Source: Fuerstiella sp.
GTDB taxonomy: Bacteria; Planctomycetota; Planctomycetia; Planctomycetales; Planctomycetaceae
Reading direction: 5' to 3'
Length of the DNA: 33,680 nt
Assembly (NCBI GenBank): GCA_029247265.1
Contig: JAQWLN010000191.1
Location: 1 to 33,680, forward strand
The notes beneath the pieces are model-generated. The model was given only the letters and a program-made list of their open reading frames with translations, was not told the DNA's origin and searched no databases. The translations under genes were made by a program, and so were the position numbers. The stretch's first letter is position 1. Every line of letters begins with the position of its first letter. Shown piece by piece: positions 8,032 through 15,418 of the stretch.

Positions 8032-8820
8032 TTACCCGGCGGGGGGCGTTCCCTTTGACAGTTCATCTTCCCAGTCGTCCAGCAGCGGCCAGTCCACCGC
8101 ACATGTTCCGAAATCGGCCATGTGCTGATACTGATCCAGTCTGTCGATTGTCGCCTGCAGCAAAGCGCGATCGTTCCGGAAGGCGGGGCCGTGGCTTGGC
8201 AGCAGCCACTCGACATCACTGTTCTGAATTCGCTGCAGTGATTCAATAAACGCCGGAATATCGGAACCATGGTGAGCATCAATGCCACCCACGCAGCCGT
8301 CGCGAAAGATGTTGTCTCCCGACATCAACAGATTGCCGAGTCGAAATGAAAGCTGCCCGGTTGCGTGACCCGGTGTATCCCAGACCTCCAGCTTCAGACC
8401 GCCTAATTCCAGAGTGTCTCCATCGCTGGCCGTTTGAGCGATATTAAACGTTGGCATTTCGATGGAAATTTGCTGCGCTGGAATCTCAGCAAACGAAGCT
8501 ATTCGGTCGCCCTCCTCCAGGATCTGCTTCGCGGCGGGATGGGCGACGGTTGCGGATCCTGGCAGTAACTCGGCCGCTCGCTGAAGTCCCTGGACGTGGT
8601 CAGCATCGGCGTGCGTTGCAATCAGGTATCGGCAGTGCGACAGAGGGAAGTCCATCTGTCGAATCATGTCGATGATTTCGTCCACGGTATCTTCGTAGCC
8701 GATATCCACAAGTGCCCATTCGTTCTTCGAAAACACCAGGTACACGCAGCAGCCGAACCTGCGTCGCGCCTGAAAATTCATTTCGATCACGTTTGGGAAT
8801 AATTCGCGACGCGTAAGCAT
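8032..8820 (-). CDS. MBL-fold (metallo-beta-lactamase) hydrolase
   Basis: A 262-aa cytoplasmic protein with the metallo-beta-lactamase fold. The metal-site motif at residues 70-75 reads HADADH, where the canonical HxHxDH has His at the third position, so one zinc/iron ligand is replaced by Asp72. The other ligands are present: His152 in DTPGHATGQ, Asp169 in MSGDNIF and His210 in LPSHGP. Family members include glyoxalase II-like thioesterases, lactonases and other hydrolases. The altered motif prevents naming a substrate. No strong ribosome-binding site precedes ATG 8820. It stands alone, with a strong hairpin after its stop. Confidence 0.88.
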   Translation of the reverse strand: MLTRRELFPNVIEMNFQARRRFGCCVYLVFSKNEWALVDIGYEDTVDEIIDMIRQMDFPLSHCRYLIATHADADHVQGLQRAAELLPGSATVAHPAAKQILEEGDRIASFAEIPAQQISIEMPTFNIAQTASDGDTLELGGLKLEVWDTPGHATGQLSFRLGNLLMSGDNIFRDGCVGGIDAHHGSDIPAFIESLQRIQNSDVEWLLPSHGPAFRNDRALLQATIDRLDQYQHMADFGTCAVDWPLLDDWEDELSKGTPPAG

Positions 8821-9307
8821 GGTGAAGACCGGTCGTCAGGCGAAAGTGATTGTCGCCGAAATCAGCACAGGAGCTCAGGGATCAGCTGCGACAAATCGCG
8901 GGCTGGAGCACAGAAAGGAAAATTCAGGATTGCTGCGATCTTAAGGGTTTCAGGCTGTGTTGGCAACGCTCGTGCTCGCGGCGATCTGAAGATCAAACAC
9001 GGGATAAATTCGCCGGGCCAGCCTGAGACCATCTCTGGCCGTCCTGCATGAGTCAACGTTCGCTGTCGGGACACGCCCGAACGCTTCGCCACCGGTATGT
9101 CCGGAAAAGTCTGCCGCATCAGCAACGGCGGAACGTCACATCTTCACAGGTCTTCGCAACATGTACTTTTGTTCGTTATCAGGACAAAAGGCGGCAAGCT
9201 CTTCGATTTGGCCAATGCCAGCCGGGCCGTCAGGTGGTAGCTTCTCTGGACGGAAGAAGTTTGCCATGGCGACTATCGTCTACAATGGGTCTGGAGAGTT
9301 CGTTCCG
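8821..9307. other. Intergenic region between divergent genes, no gene seen
   Basis: The stretch lies between the minus-strand MBL hydrolase and the plus-strand secreted protein, so it should contain both promoters. Open frames on either strand have arginine/serine-rich translations without recognisable domains. The frame of the downstream gene stays open upstream of 9308, but the translation before that point does not look like protein and would bury the signal peptide. Confidence 0.45.
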
Positions 9308-9904
9308 ATGAAAAAAATCGTTCCCGCGATTGTCCTCATTCTTGCGACGAGCGTCCCTGTTCTTGCCGACTGCAATTGCAATGGTGTTCAATCGAATGGA
9401 TATGCTGCCGCCGTCCCCGTAACGCCGTATCAGGGGTTGGGGTCTGTTGCCACGTATGGCCATGCGTTTTGGACATACGGCTATTATGCACCTACAATGC
9501 CGATTCACGGCCCGCACCCTGCTCAGGCTGACGGCCGACGTTATCCGGTTCATCCACCACGCGGGCGGGCTGCTGAGGGAGCCAGTCTTGTTCCACTGGT
9601 CCCGGGAACTCTTGGGAAAACATATACCAAAACGTCTCGCAGAATCCCGGAAGACAAACATCCGCGACTGGGCATGCTGGCCGTCAGGGATAGCGGAAAG
9701 GTTCAGTTTCTGTCTGTGGAGAGAATGAGCGGTTTCCGGATGGAGAGTGATGTCTGGCTGTTTGAGACCGATCGGCCATTGGCATCATGGACGGAGAACA
9801 TTGTGCGCATCGAAGCTCGCAGGGAAGCGGCAGATGTGGAACCCTATGCCGTTAGCTTTGTGCGTCTGATACCTAGCCGTATTGTCTACCTGGATTTTAA
9901 GTGA
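9308..9904 (+). CDS. Secreted protein of unknown family with Tyr/Gly-rich N-terminal region
   Basis: The 198-aa product starts at ATG 9308, chosen because MKKIVPAIVLILATSVPVLA is a clean signal peptide with cleavage expected before Asp-Cys (residues 21-22). GGAG lies 11 nt upstream. An alternative ATG at 9266 would put 14 residues before the signal. The mature N-terminus has CNCNG, then a Tyr/Gly/Ala/Pro-rich segment (about 30-70) similar in style to the secreted protein at 7382. The second half (about 100-198) looks globular, with basic and beta-strand-like stretches (AVRDSGKVQFLSVERMSG, DVWLFETDRPLASW). A terminator follows. No function can be assigned. Confidence 0.65.
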   Translation: MKKIVPAIVLILATSVPVLADCNCNGVQSNGYAAAVPVTPYQGLGSVATYGHAFWTYGYYAPTMPIHGPHPAQADGRRYPVHPPRGRAAEGASLVPLVPGTLGKTYTKTSRRIPEDKHPRLGMLAVRDSGKVQFLSVERMSGFRMESDVWLFETDRPLASWTENIVRIEARREAADVEPYAVSFVRLIPSRIVYLDFK

Positions 9905-9939
9905 TTTCCAGGCAGCAACGCAACTGAATCCGGCCTGTC

Positions 9940-9980
9940 AAAAAAGCGGCAGCTCCTGTTCCTCAGGACCTGCCGTTTTT
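9940..9980. terminator. Bidirectional intrinsic terminator
   Basis: CGGCAG and CTGCCG form the outer stem and TCCTG/CAGGA the inner stem around TTCCT, with one C-C mismatch. The stem is flanked by six As on the left and five Ts on the right, so it can act on both strands. It ends the 9308 secreted-protein transcript and also lies after the stop of the minus-strand gene at 10022. Confidence 0.8.
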
Positions 9981-10021
9981 GTTGCGCTGGTCGTAAGCTG
10001 ATCCACTGCGCTGGCGATCCA

Positions 10022-10318
10022 TTATCTGACGCCAACTGCGCCTCGAAATCCAAAGGCCGTGAATCTCGACATTTCAACGGCATCCAGAATTTTCGTTGCG
10101 GCGACATTGTCGAAGTCGATAATCACGCGTCGTGCCCCCGAGACGTCGGGAGTCTGGCGTTCCAGAAGAAGTAGTTCGCCGGTGATCATGAATTCCACAA
10201 ACTGAATCTGTTCGCCGTGAACTGTGACTACCAGACCCTTGCGAGGGACGCTGACGGGCCATTCCGCGAACAGCTTCTACATGGGATTGGACGTCGAAGC
10301 GGAAACTGGTGAAATCAT
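10022..10318 (-). pseudogene. Small conserved-looking protein gene interrupted by an in-frame TAG
   Basis: On the minus strand a frame opens with ATG at 10318 (AAAGG 9 nt upstream), reads 13 codons (MISPVSASTSNPM), meets TAG at 10279-10277, then continues open for 84 codons to TAA. The part after the TAG has a protein-like pattern: KLFAEWPVSVPRKGLVV, then GEQIQFVEFMITGELLLLER, then a basic/hydrophobic strand RRVIIDFDNVAATKILD and FTAFGFRGAVGVR. The simplest reading is one gene in which a CAG (Gln) codon became TAG. Alternatives are a shorter gene starting at a non-ATG codon (CTG 10273 or GTG in the middle), or a sequencing error. I recall similar short proteins in planctomycetes but cannot name a family. 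It ends next to the bidirectional terminator. Confidence 0.5.
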
Positions 10319-10616
10319 GGGCTGTGGCCTTTCGCGTTTGGAATGGATGCAGGAGTCCTCTTTGCCTCTAGTTCGGCAAATCGAATCTGAGGCACCCATT
10401 CTGGATTCCCGTGCTGTTTCAATTGCTAGAACCAGCATTATCGATGTGCCGTTTTACCACCGTTATGATTGACGTAATACTCACGATCGCCGGGAAACCG
10501 TCGTCGGTTTTGGAACGATAAATGTCAGTTTTTCAGCGTTTTCCAAGCAAGGCCCGGCCGAATAGATCGATAACTGACTGTTGAGGCTTTACGGAAATCG
10601 ATTTGGAGGACATTGA
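10319..10616. other. Intergenic stretch upstream of the HDOD gene
   Basis: This should hold the promoters of the divergent minus-strand small gene and the plus-strand HDOD gene. A small hairpin (AAACCG/CGGTTT around TCGT, 10495-10510) is visible. A plus-strand frame ending at 10472 could code 63 residues from ATG 10281, but it overlaps the start of the minus-strand gene and has no ribosome-binding site. Confidence 0.4.
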
Positions 10617-11411
10617 ATGTCGGGCGCTGAAGAGGTTGACTCTGGTCCAGACTTGCTTAACTGGGCAAGTCTGCGCGCTAATGCGTTGGAGTCGATTCAA
10701 TCGGTGAGTATTCCGAATGATGTCGAAATTCCTGCTTTACCTCAGGCGGTCACCGAATTTTCACAGCGTGCAGCTGATCCCGATGTGGAACTTCGAGAAC
10801 TCGCTTCCATCGTCGAAACAAGCGCCGGGCTGACCGTTGAGTTGCTGAAGTTCGTGAACACGGCCCGGCTTCGTACGACGTCACCTATTGGAGACGTGTC
10901 CACTGCGATTGCCCGCGTCGGAATCAGAAGTGCTTCGTCGTATTTGATTGCGACGGGGGTGAAGGCCGCCAATAAGTCATTGGGTTCGAAGTTAATTCAC
11001 CACGGGCATGCGTGGAGCGAGTCATTGCAGAAAGCGCTGTTTGCTCAGGCGGCAGCCCGCACTTTGAAACTCAACGCAGGGCTGGCCTTCATGGGCGGAC
11101 TGCTGCAGGATTTCATGCTGCCGGCTCTGACGAATCGTTTCGAAAACGATTACGTTTCGTTTCTGGAAAACGACGCCAAAGACGGTCGAGATATGGCTGA
11201 CAGGGAGCAGGAAACGTTTGGCTGGAACCATGCATCCACTGGAGCATTTATTGCTGGTCAATGGGGCCTTCCCGACGACCTGTTGTGCGCGATTTACTAC
11301 CACCACTCGCTCCACGAATCGCTGAGTCGTCCGGAAGTCGAGATGTTCAAGTTATTCCCGATCACGCTTTCAGGGCTGCTGCCGGACCAGTTGCGGCAAT
11401 GTGGTCGTTGA
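10617..11411 (+). CDS. HDOD domain signalling protein, probably truncated by an in-frame TGA
   Basis: A 264-aa HDOD protein. These domains are catalytically degenerate HD relatives used in bacterial signalling. Seen are IPALPQAVTEFSQRAADPDVELRELASIVE, the typical HDOD opening, then LKFVNTARLRTTSPIGDVSTAIARVGI, then FMGGLLQDFMLPALTNRF, and a late WNHASTGAFIAGQWGLPDDLLCAIYYHH with the His pair. The ATG is preceded by GGAGGA at ideal spacing. The frame is closed by TGA at 11409, yet the following 54 codons in the same frame read as a plausible family C-terminus (separate entry). The intact protein would be 319 aa. The HDOD core is complete, so the truncated product could still fold. Confidence 0.85.
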   Translation: MSGAEEVDSGPDLLNWASLRANALESIQSVSIPNDVEIPALPQAVTEFSQRAADPDVELRELASIVETSAGLTVELLKFVNTARLRTTSPIGDVSTAIARVGIRSASSYLIATGVKAANKSLGSKLIHHGHAWSESLQKALFAQAAARTLKLNAGLAFMGGLLQDFMLPALTNRFENDYVSFLENDAKDGRDMADREQETFGWNHASTGAFIAGQWGLPDDLLCAIYYHHSLHESLSRPEVEMFKLFPITLSGLLPDQLRQCGR

Positions 11412-11576
11412 ATCACAGAGCTGATTAAAGTCGACGGCAAGTGTTCCGCATTCAGCCTTGATGCACTTTGCGAAACTGTTGACGAAGAACAGCTGGGCAT
11501 GGCGGACGGGTTCAACATTCCAAACCAATTGTCTTCCATGGTGCAGGAAGTTCGAAATGCCACCGAGGCGTGTTAA
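11412..11576 (+). pseudogene. In-frame C-terminal remnant of the HDOD gene behind the TGA
   Basis: Directly after the TGA, in the same frame, 54 sense codons run to TAA at 11574. They begin ITELIKVDGKCSAFSLDALC and continue with ETVDEEQLGMADGFNIPNQL, an acidic helical stretch that resembles the C-terminal extension of planctomycete HDOD proteins (LLPD...QLLQLDG...DTVDQE, from memory). This suggests a CGA or GGA codon became TGA. There is no start codon with a ribosome-binding site of its own, so it is not a separate gene. Confidence 0.55.
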
Positions 11577-12055
11577 ATCGCGACTGAAGCCTGCGTCCGG
11601 ACGACGTTCGATGTCAGGGGCGAGTTCCTCGTGACGTGTGCCATGGTCGCAATTCCTGACTGCGTTTTGCCCTTCCATGCAGTTTCTTTGTCGCTAATGA
11701 CGGTCTGCTTCGCAATGAGTCGGCAATCGTTACGTCCGAATTTCAGCTGCTCGCCTCGTTGTTCAATGCTGATGCAACGCCAATCGTTGACCGAGGATAT
11801 TGTGGTCTTGTTCGGTGGATTGAGTGCCAGGCAAAGGCCGCAACGGGCAGAGCAGCGTTCTGACGTCTCCAAAGTACTGCAAATCCAGTTTGTCGATGGT
11901 CGCTCAATCTGATAACGTCGCCTAAGTACCGTTGGTGTTCGTCCCGGTGGCTTTTGAAAGCCTGTCAGGCGAGCAGATTGACCCATGCGGCGACATGTCG
12001 GCCGGCGAACGGCCATTGTCATCATACGAATCCACAATCTTTTATAGGTCTCAAT
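11577..12055. other. Gene-free stretch between HDOD remnant and DHH phosphoesterase
   Basis: About 480 bp without a convincing gene. The longest frames on both strands give Arg/Ser/Cys-rich translations. One plus-frame piece around 11690-11850 (containing NDGLLRNESAIVTSEFQLLASLF) looks faintly protein-like but is bounded by stops and has no start. It might be a relic of a decayed gene. The right end should contain the promoter of the DHH gene. Confidence 0.4.
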
Positions 12056-13066
12056 GTGTCAGCATTGGATTGGGCTCCGCTGCGGAGCATTATCGATAAG
12101 AATCAGTCGTTCATGATTTCCAGCCATGTACGACCGGATGCCGATGCCCTCGGATCAGAACTGGGGATGGCAGCCATTCTGGAAGCATTCGGCAAAGACG
12201 TAACGATCGTTAACGCGTCTGCGCCGCCCGCGAATCTGCAGTTCATGAATCCGGAAAACCGGATTCTTAAGTTGTCTGCGGACATCCAGCGTGACGAACT
12301 TCCGGTCGTCGATGTTCACGTCATTGTCGACACAAGTGCCTGGCAGCAGCTGGGGGTGATGGCTGATGTTATCCAGAAGGCCGGTCGCCAGCGAGTTGTC
12401 ATCGACCATCACGTCAGCTCGGATGACATGGGAGCCACTGAATTCAAAGATGTGGTGTCGGCAGCGACTGGCGAATTGATCTTTGAGGCTGCCGAACACC
12501 TGGATGTGACATTTGATGAACCGACTGCCTCTGCGCTGTACGCGGCGATAGCGACTGATACGGGATGGTTTCGATTTCCGTCGACCTCATCCAACACGAT
12601 GCGGATCGCCGCGGCGTTGATGGATCTGGGAGCTGAGCCTTCCGTTCTGTACAACCTGTTATACGAACAGCGGACGGTGGCCCGAGTTCGTCTGGCCGGA
12701 AGAGTGCTCGGACGTATCGAGACGGAGTGTGATGGCCGCCTGGCGTGGGTCTACGCCGACGGCAAAGACTTTGGTGCCACAAACGCCGTCCCTTCGGACA
12801 CCGAAAGTCTGGTCAATGAATGTCTGATGATTGCCGGAACAGAAGCCGCCTTTATCGCCGTGAAGTTGCCGTCAGGGCAGACGAAGTTCAGTCTCCGTTG
12901 CAGACCGCCACATGATGTAGCGGCGCTGGCGGCAACGTTTGGCGGCGGCGGACACAAGCTGGCGTCCGGAGCAACGTTGTCAGCGTCGCTGCCGGAAGCA
13001 CTCACGAAAGTTAAAAAAGCCTTCGTTGAAATGCTGACCGCGCCCCCGATCGATCAGCGCGACTGA
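12056..13066 (+). CDS. nrnA: DHH/DHHA1 phosphoesterase, NrnA-like nanoRNase / pAp phosphatase
   Basis: A 336-aa cytoplasmic phosphoesterase. Family members degrade 2-5 nt RNA oligomers and often dephosphorylate 3'-phosphoadenosine 5'-phosphate. The metal-binding motifs of the DHH domain are present: HVRPDADALGSE (Asp28, Asp30), VIVDTSAW (Asp92) and VIDHHVSSDD (Asp117-His118-His119). The C-terminal DHHA1 domain has the substrate motif FGGGGHKLASGA. I chose GTG 12056 because AGG lies 7 nt upstream and the product then starts at the usual point (MSALDWAPLRSIIDKNQSFMISSH). The open frame extends 34 codons further upstream, but that translation is Cys/His/Arg-rich and unlike the family. Pyridoxal- or cyclic-nucleotide-type functions are not indicated. 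Confidence 0.9.
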   Translation: MSALDWAPLRSIIDKNQSFMISSHVRPDADALGSELGMAAILEAFGKDVTIVNASAPPANLQFMNPENRILKLSADIQRDELPVVDVHVIVDTSAWQQLGVMADVIQKAGRQRVVIDHHVSSDDMGATEFKDVVSAATGELIFEAAEHLDVTFDEPTASALYAAIATDTGWFRFPSTSSNTMRIAAALMDLGAEPSVLYNLLYEQRTVARVRLAGRVLGRIETECDGRLAWVYADGKDFGATNAVPSDTESLVNECLMIAGTEAAFIAVKLPSGQTKFSLRCRPPHDVAALAATFGGGGHKLASGATLSASLPEALTKVKKAFVEMLTAPPIDQRD

Positions 13067-13293
13067 GAAGTGACTGCCTTACGATGCCGGCACATGGACG
13101 AGGAGGTCGTCATCGAGTTTTCCGTCAATGTGAGAGTTCTGAGTCACGGCTTTTTTGAAAAGCCCAGGGCTCATTTTGAGTGACTGCAACGACTGAGTTG
13201 CGTGTCGACGTCAAATGCTTCAGAGTAATGCCGGAACGTCAACGGTCGTTCGCCGGCCGTGTCGCGCTGTTTGTCCCTGTCTGGAGGCATTTC

Positions 13294-14883
13294 GTGGCAG
13301 ATTCGATGGACTTATCCGCTCATGGGATCATGGTTTCGGAAGTACATCGAAACCCGGATCCGCCGACTCTGTACCAGGAAGCGATTCGGCATGAGCCGGG
13401 TGCCAGCATCTCCGATACCGGTTGTCTGATCGCATATTCCGGCGAAAAAACCGGCCGGTCGCCAAAGGATAAACGCGTTGTTCGCCATCATGAGTCCGAG
13501 AACGACGTCTGGTGGGGGCCGGTGAACTTTCCATTGGATGAACTGACGTTTTCCATTAACCGTGAACGAGCGATTGACTACCTGAACTCGCGGCACCGAT
13601 TGTACTGTATTGATGCGTTTGCCGGCTGGGACCAGGCCACGCGTCTGAAGGTGCGAGTCATCTGTGCACGTCCGTATCACGCACTGTTCATGCACACAAT
13701 GCTGATTCGTCCGACTGACGAAGAACTGGAAGAATTCGGTGACCCGGATTTTGTGATCTACAATGCGGGAGCTTTTCCGGCGAATCGATACACTACCAGC
13801 ATGACATCACGGACCAGCGTCGATCTCAGTCTGGAGCGCAGGGAGGTGGTCCTGCTTGGCACCGAGTATGCGGGCGAAATGAAGAAGGCCGTCTTTACGT
13901 ACATGAATTATCTGTTGCCCAGTCGGCGGATTCTGTCCATGCACTGTTCTGCCACCAGCGATCGGATTTCCGGACGAACGTCTGTGCTGTTTGGGCTGTC
14001 CGGGACCGGCAAAACGACCCTGTCGGCAGATCCCAATCGTTACCTGATTGGTGACGACGAGCATGGCTGGTCGGATGACGGTATCTTCAATATTGAAGGT
14101 GGCTGCTATGCCAAGGCCGTCTATCTGACGCGTGAATCCGAACCAGAGATATTTGATGCATTGAGGTTTGGAGCTGTCCTTGAGAACGTTGTTTACGACG
14201 AGGCACACCATCACGTCGATTTCAACAACACAACGATCACTCAGAATACTCGCGGTGCCTATCCGATCGAACACATGCCGAATGCGAAGATACCGTGCGT
14301 CGGTGATCATCCTGCGGATGTGATTTTTCTGACCTGCGATGCATTCGGTGTGCTGCCGCCGGTGAGCCGCCTGACCCCGGAACAGGCGATGTACTACTTC
14401 ATCAGTGGCTACACCGCCAAAGTGGCGGGGACCGAAATGGGAGTCAATGAGCCGGAAGCGACGTTCAGTCCGTGCTTTGGTGGCCCGTTTCTGCTCTGGC
14501 ATCCCTCACGGTATGCGGAGCTTCTGGCAGAAAAAATTCGTCAGCATGATGCCGCCGTCTGGCTTGTCAATACGGGCTGGTCTGGTGGCGTTTACGGTGT
14601 GGGCAGTCGGATGCCGCTTCGATTCACTCGAGCAATCGTCGATGCCATTCATAGCGGCAGCCTGAAATCGGCTCCGACTGTCAGAGACCATGTTTTCGGG
14701 TTTGAAGTCGTCACCGTCTGTGATGGCGTCCCCTCTGAGATGATGCAGCGGCAGTTGTCGTGGCGTGATCAGACGGCCTGTCATGAAACGGCTACTCAGC
14801 TGGCTGCGAGCTTTAGAGAGAACTTCAGGAAGTATGCCTCAGAAACAAATCCGGAAATTGCGGCCGCCGGACCGGCAGGTTGA
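13294..14883 (+). CDS. pckA: Phosphoenolpyruvate carboxykinase (ATP)
   Basis: A 529-aa cytosolic enzyme converting oxaloacetate and ATP to phosphoenolpyruvate, CO2 and ADP, the entry step of gluconeogenesis. The ATP-type signatures are all there: SGEKTGRSPKDK (49-60) with the oxaloacetate-binding Arg, GTEYAGEMKKAVFT (189-202) with the metal-binding Lys, the P-loop GLSGTGKTT (234-242), GDDEHGW (253-259) and EGGCYAKA (268-275). I chose GTG 13294, preceded by GGAGG with a 6-nt spacer. The frame stays open for 38 more codons upstream, but that part has no homology-like character. Length matches the family. Together with the three uptake systems it supports growth on organic acids. Confidence 0.96.
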   Translation: MADSMDLSAHGIMVSEVHRNPDPPTLYQEAIRHEPGASISDTGCLIAYSGEKTGRSPKDKRVVRHHESENDVWWGPVNFPLDELTFSINRERAIDYLNSRHRLYCIDAFAGWDQATRLKVRVICARPYHALFMHTMLIRPTDEELEEFGDPDFVIYNAGAFPANRYTTSMTSRTSVDLSLERREVVLLGTEYAGEMKKAVFTYMNYLLPSRRILSMHCSATSDRISGRTSVLFGLSGTGKTTLSADPNRYLIGDDEHGWSDDGIFNIEGGCYAKAVYLTRESEPEIFDALRFGAVLENVVYDEAHHHVDFNNTTITQNTRGAYPIEHMPNAKIPCVGDHPADVIFLTCDAFGVLPPVSRLTPEQAMYYFISGYTAKVAGTEMGVNEPEATFSPCFGGPFLLWHPSRYAELLAEKIRQHDAAVWLVNTGWSGGVYGVGSRMPLRFTRAIVDAIHSGSLKSAPTVRDHVFGFEVVTVCDGVPSEMMQRQLSWRDQTACHETATQLAASFRENFRKYASETNPEIAAAGPAG

Positions 14884-15418
14884 AGGATGAAGCGAACGCA
14901 GGCCTGCGTGTTCAACTCGGAACGTTGACAACGCTGGTCATACCATGGGCATCGTTAGCGAATTGTCTGGTGCCGCGGGCGTTTCAGATTCTCTGACCGG
15001 AGGGGCCTCATCTGCGGCAGCGAATCTGCTGACTCTTCGGCGGCTGTGCCCGGCCACCGATGGGGTTGTCTGTAGCTTCATGGTGCTGAACACCACTCCG
15101 ATTGCGAATGGCCAGCCGTACCGCAGCATTGTCCTGCCCCGGCAAAGTCAGCGGAAATTGATGTTTGCGCCGATCTGAGCTTCCGCTGTCGTGCTCCGGA
15201 AAATCGCACCAGAGAAAGACTGGGGGTTTTATATGGGATTTATTGATATTGCCGTCTCCGGGCCTTGCGTTTTTGACGTTGGGTGGCGAGCCTGCGCGGT
15301 ATGGGACGGTTGCGTGTTTCGGATCGGAAGTCGCTGTGTGTTCGCAGGTTCCGGGTTTCAACGCCGATATGGAATGGGGCGTTGAAAAAATTGCGCACCA
15401 TTCCACGGAGGATCAATT
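14884..15418. other. Intergenic stretch, no gene seen
   Basis: About 535 bp between pckA and the 622-aa secreted protein gene. It begins with a 14-bp palindrome (ACGCAGGCCTGCGT, 14896-14909) 12 nt after the pckA stop, possibly part of a 3' hairpin but without a T-run. A 77-codon plus frame (14945-15178) and a 132-codon minus frame (15008-15406) are open, but neither has a convincing start or recognisable content. The promoter of the downstream gene should lie near the right end. Confidence 0.4.

Noticed and set aside
10281..10472. Plus-strand frame of 63 codons (starts MGLDVEAETGEIMG)
   Set aside because: It overlaps the start of the better supported minus-strand gene, has no ribosome-binding site and no recognisable family. 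Kept only as a weak possibility.
11409..11411. TGA in the HDOD gene as a selenocysteine codon
   Set aside because: The surrounding residues show no redox motif, homologues as I recall them have an ordinary residue here, and no clear SECIS-like hairpin was seen directly after the codon.
14896..14909. 14-bp palindrome after pckA as a terminator
   Set aside because: The stem can hold only about 5 bp with a 4-nt loop and has no T-run, so I list it only within the intergenic note.
14945..15178. Plus-strand frame of 77 codons between pckA and the 622-aa protein gene
   Set aside because: It has no ribosome-binding site, no recognisable motif and no signal or membrane segment to support it.
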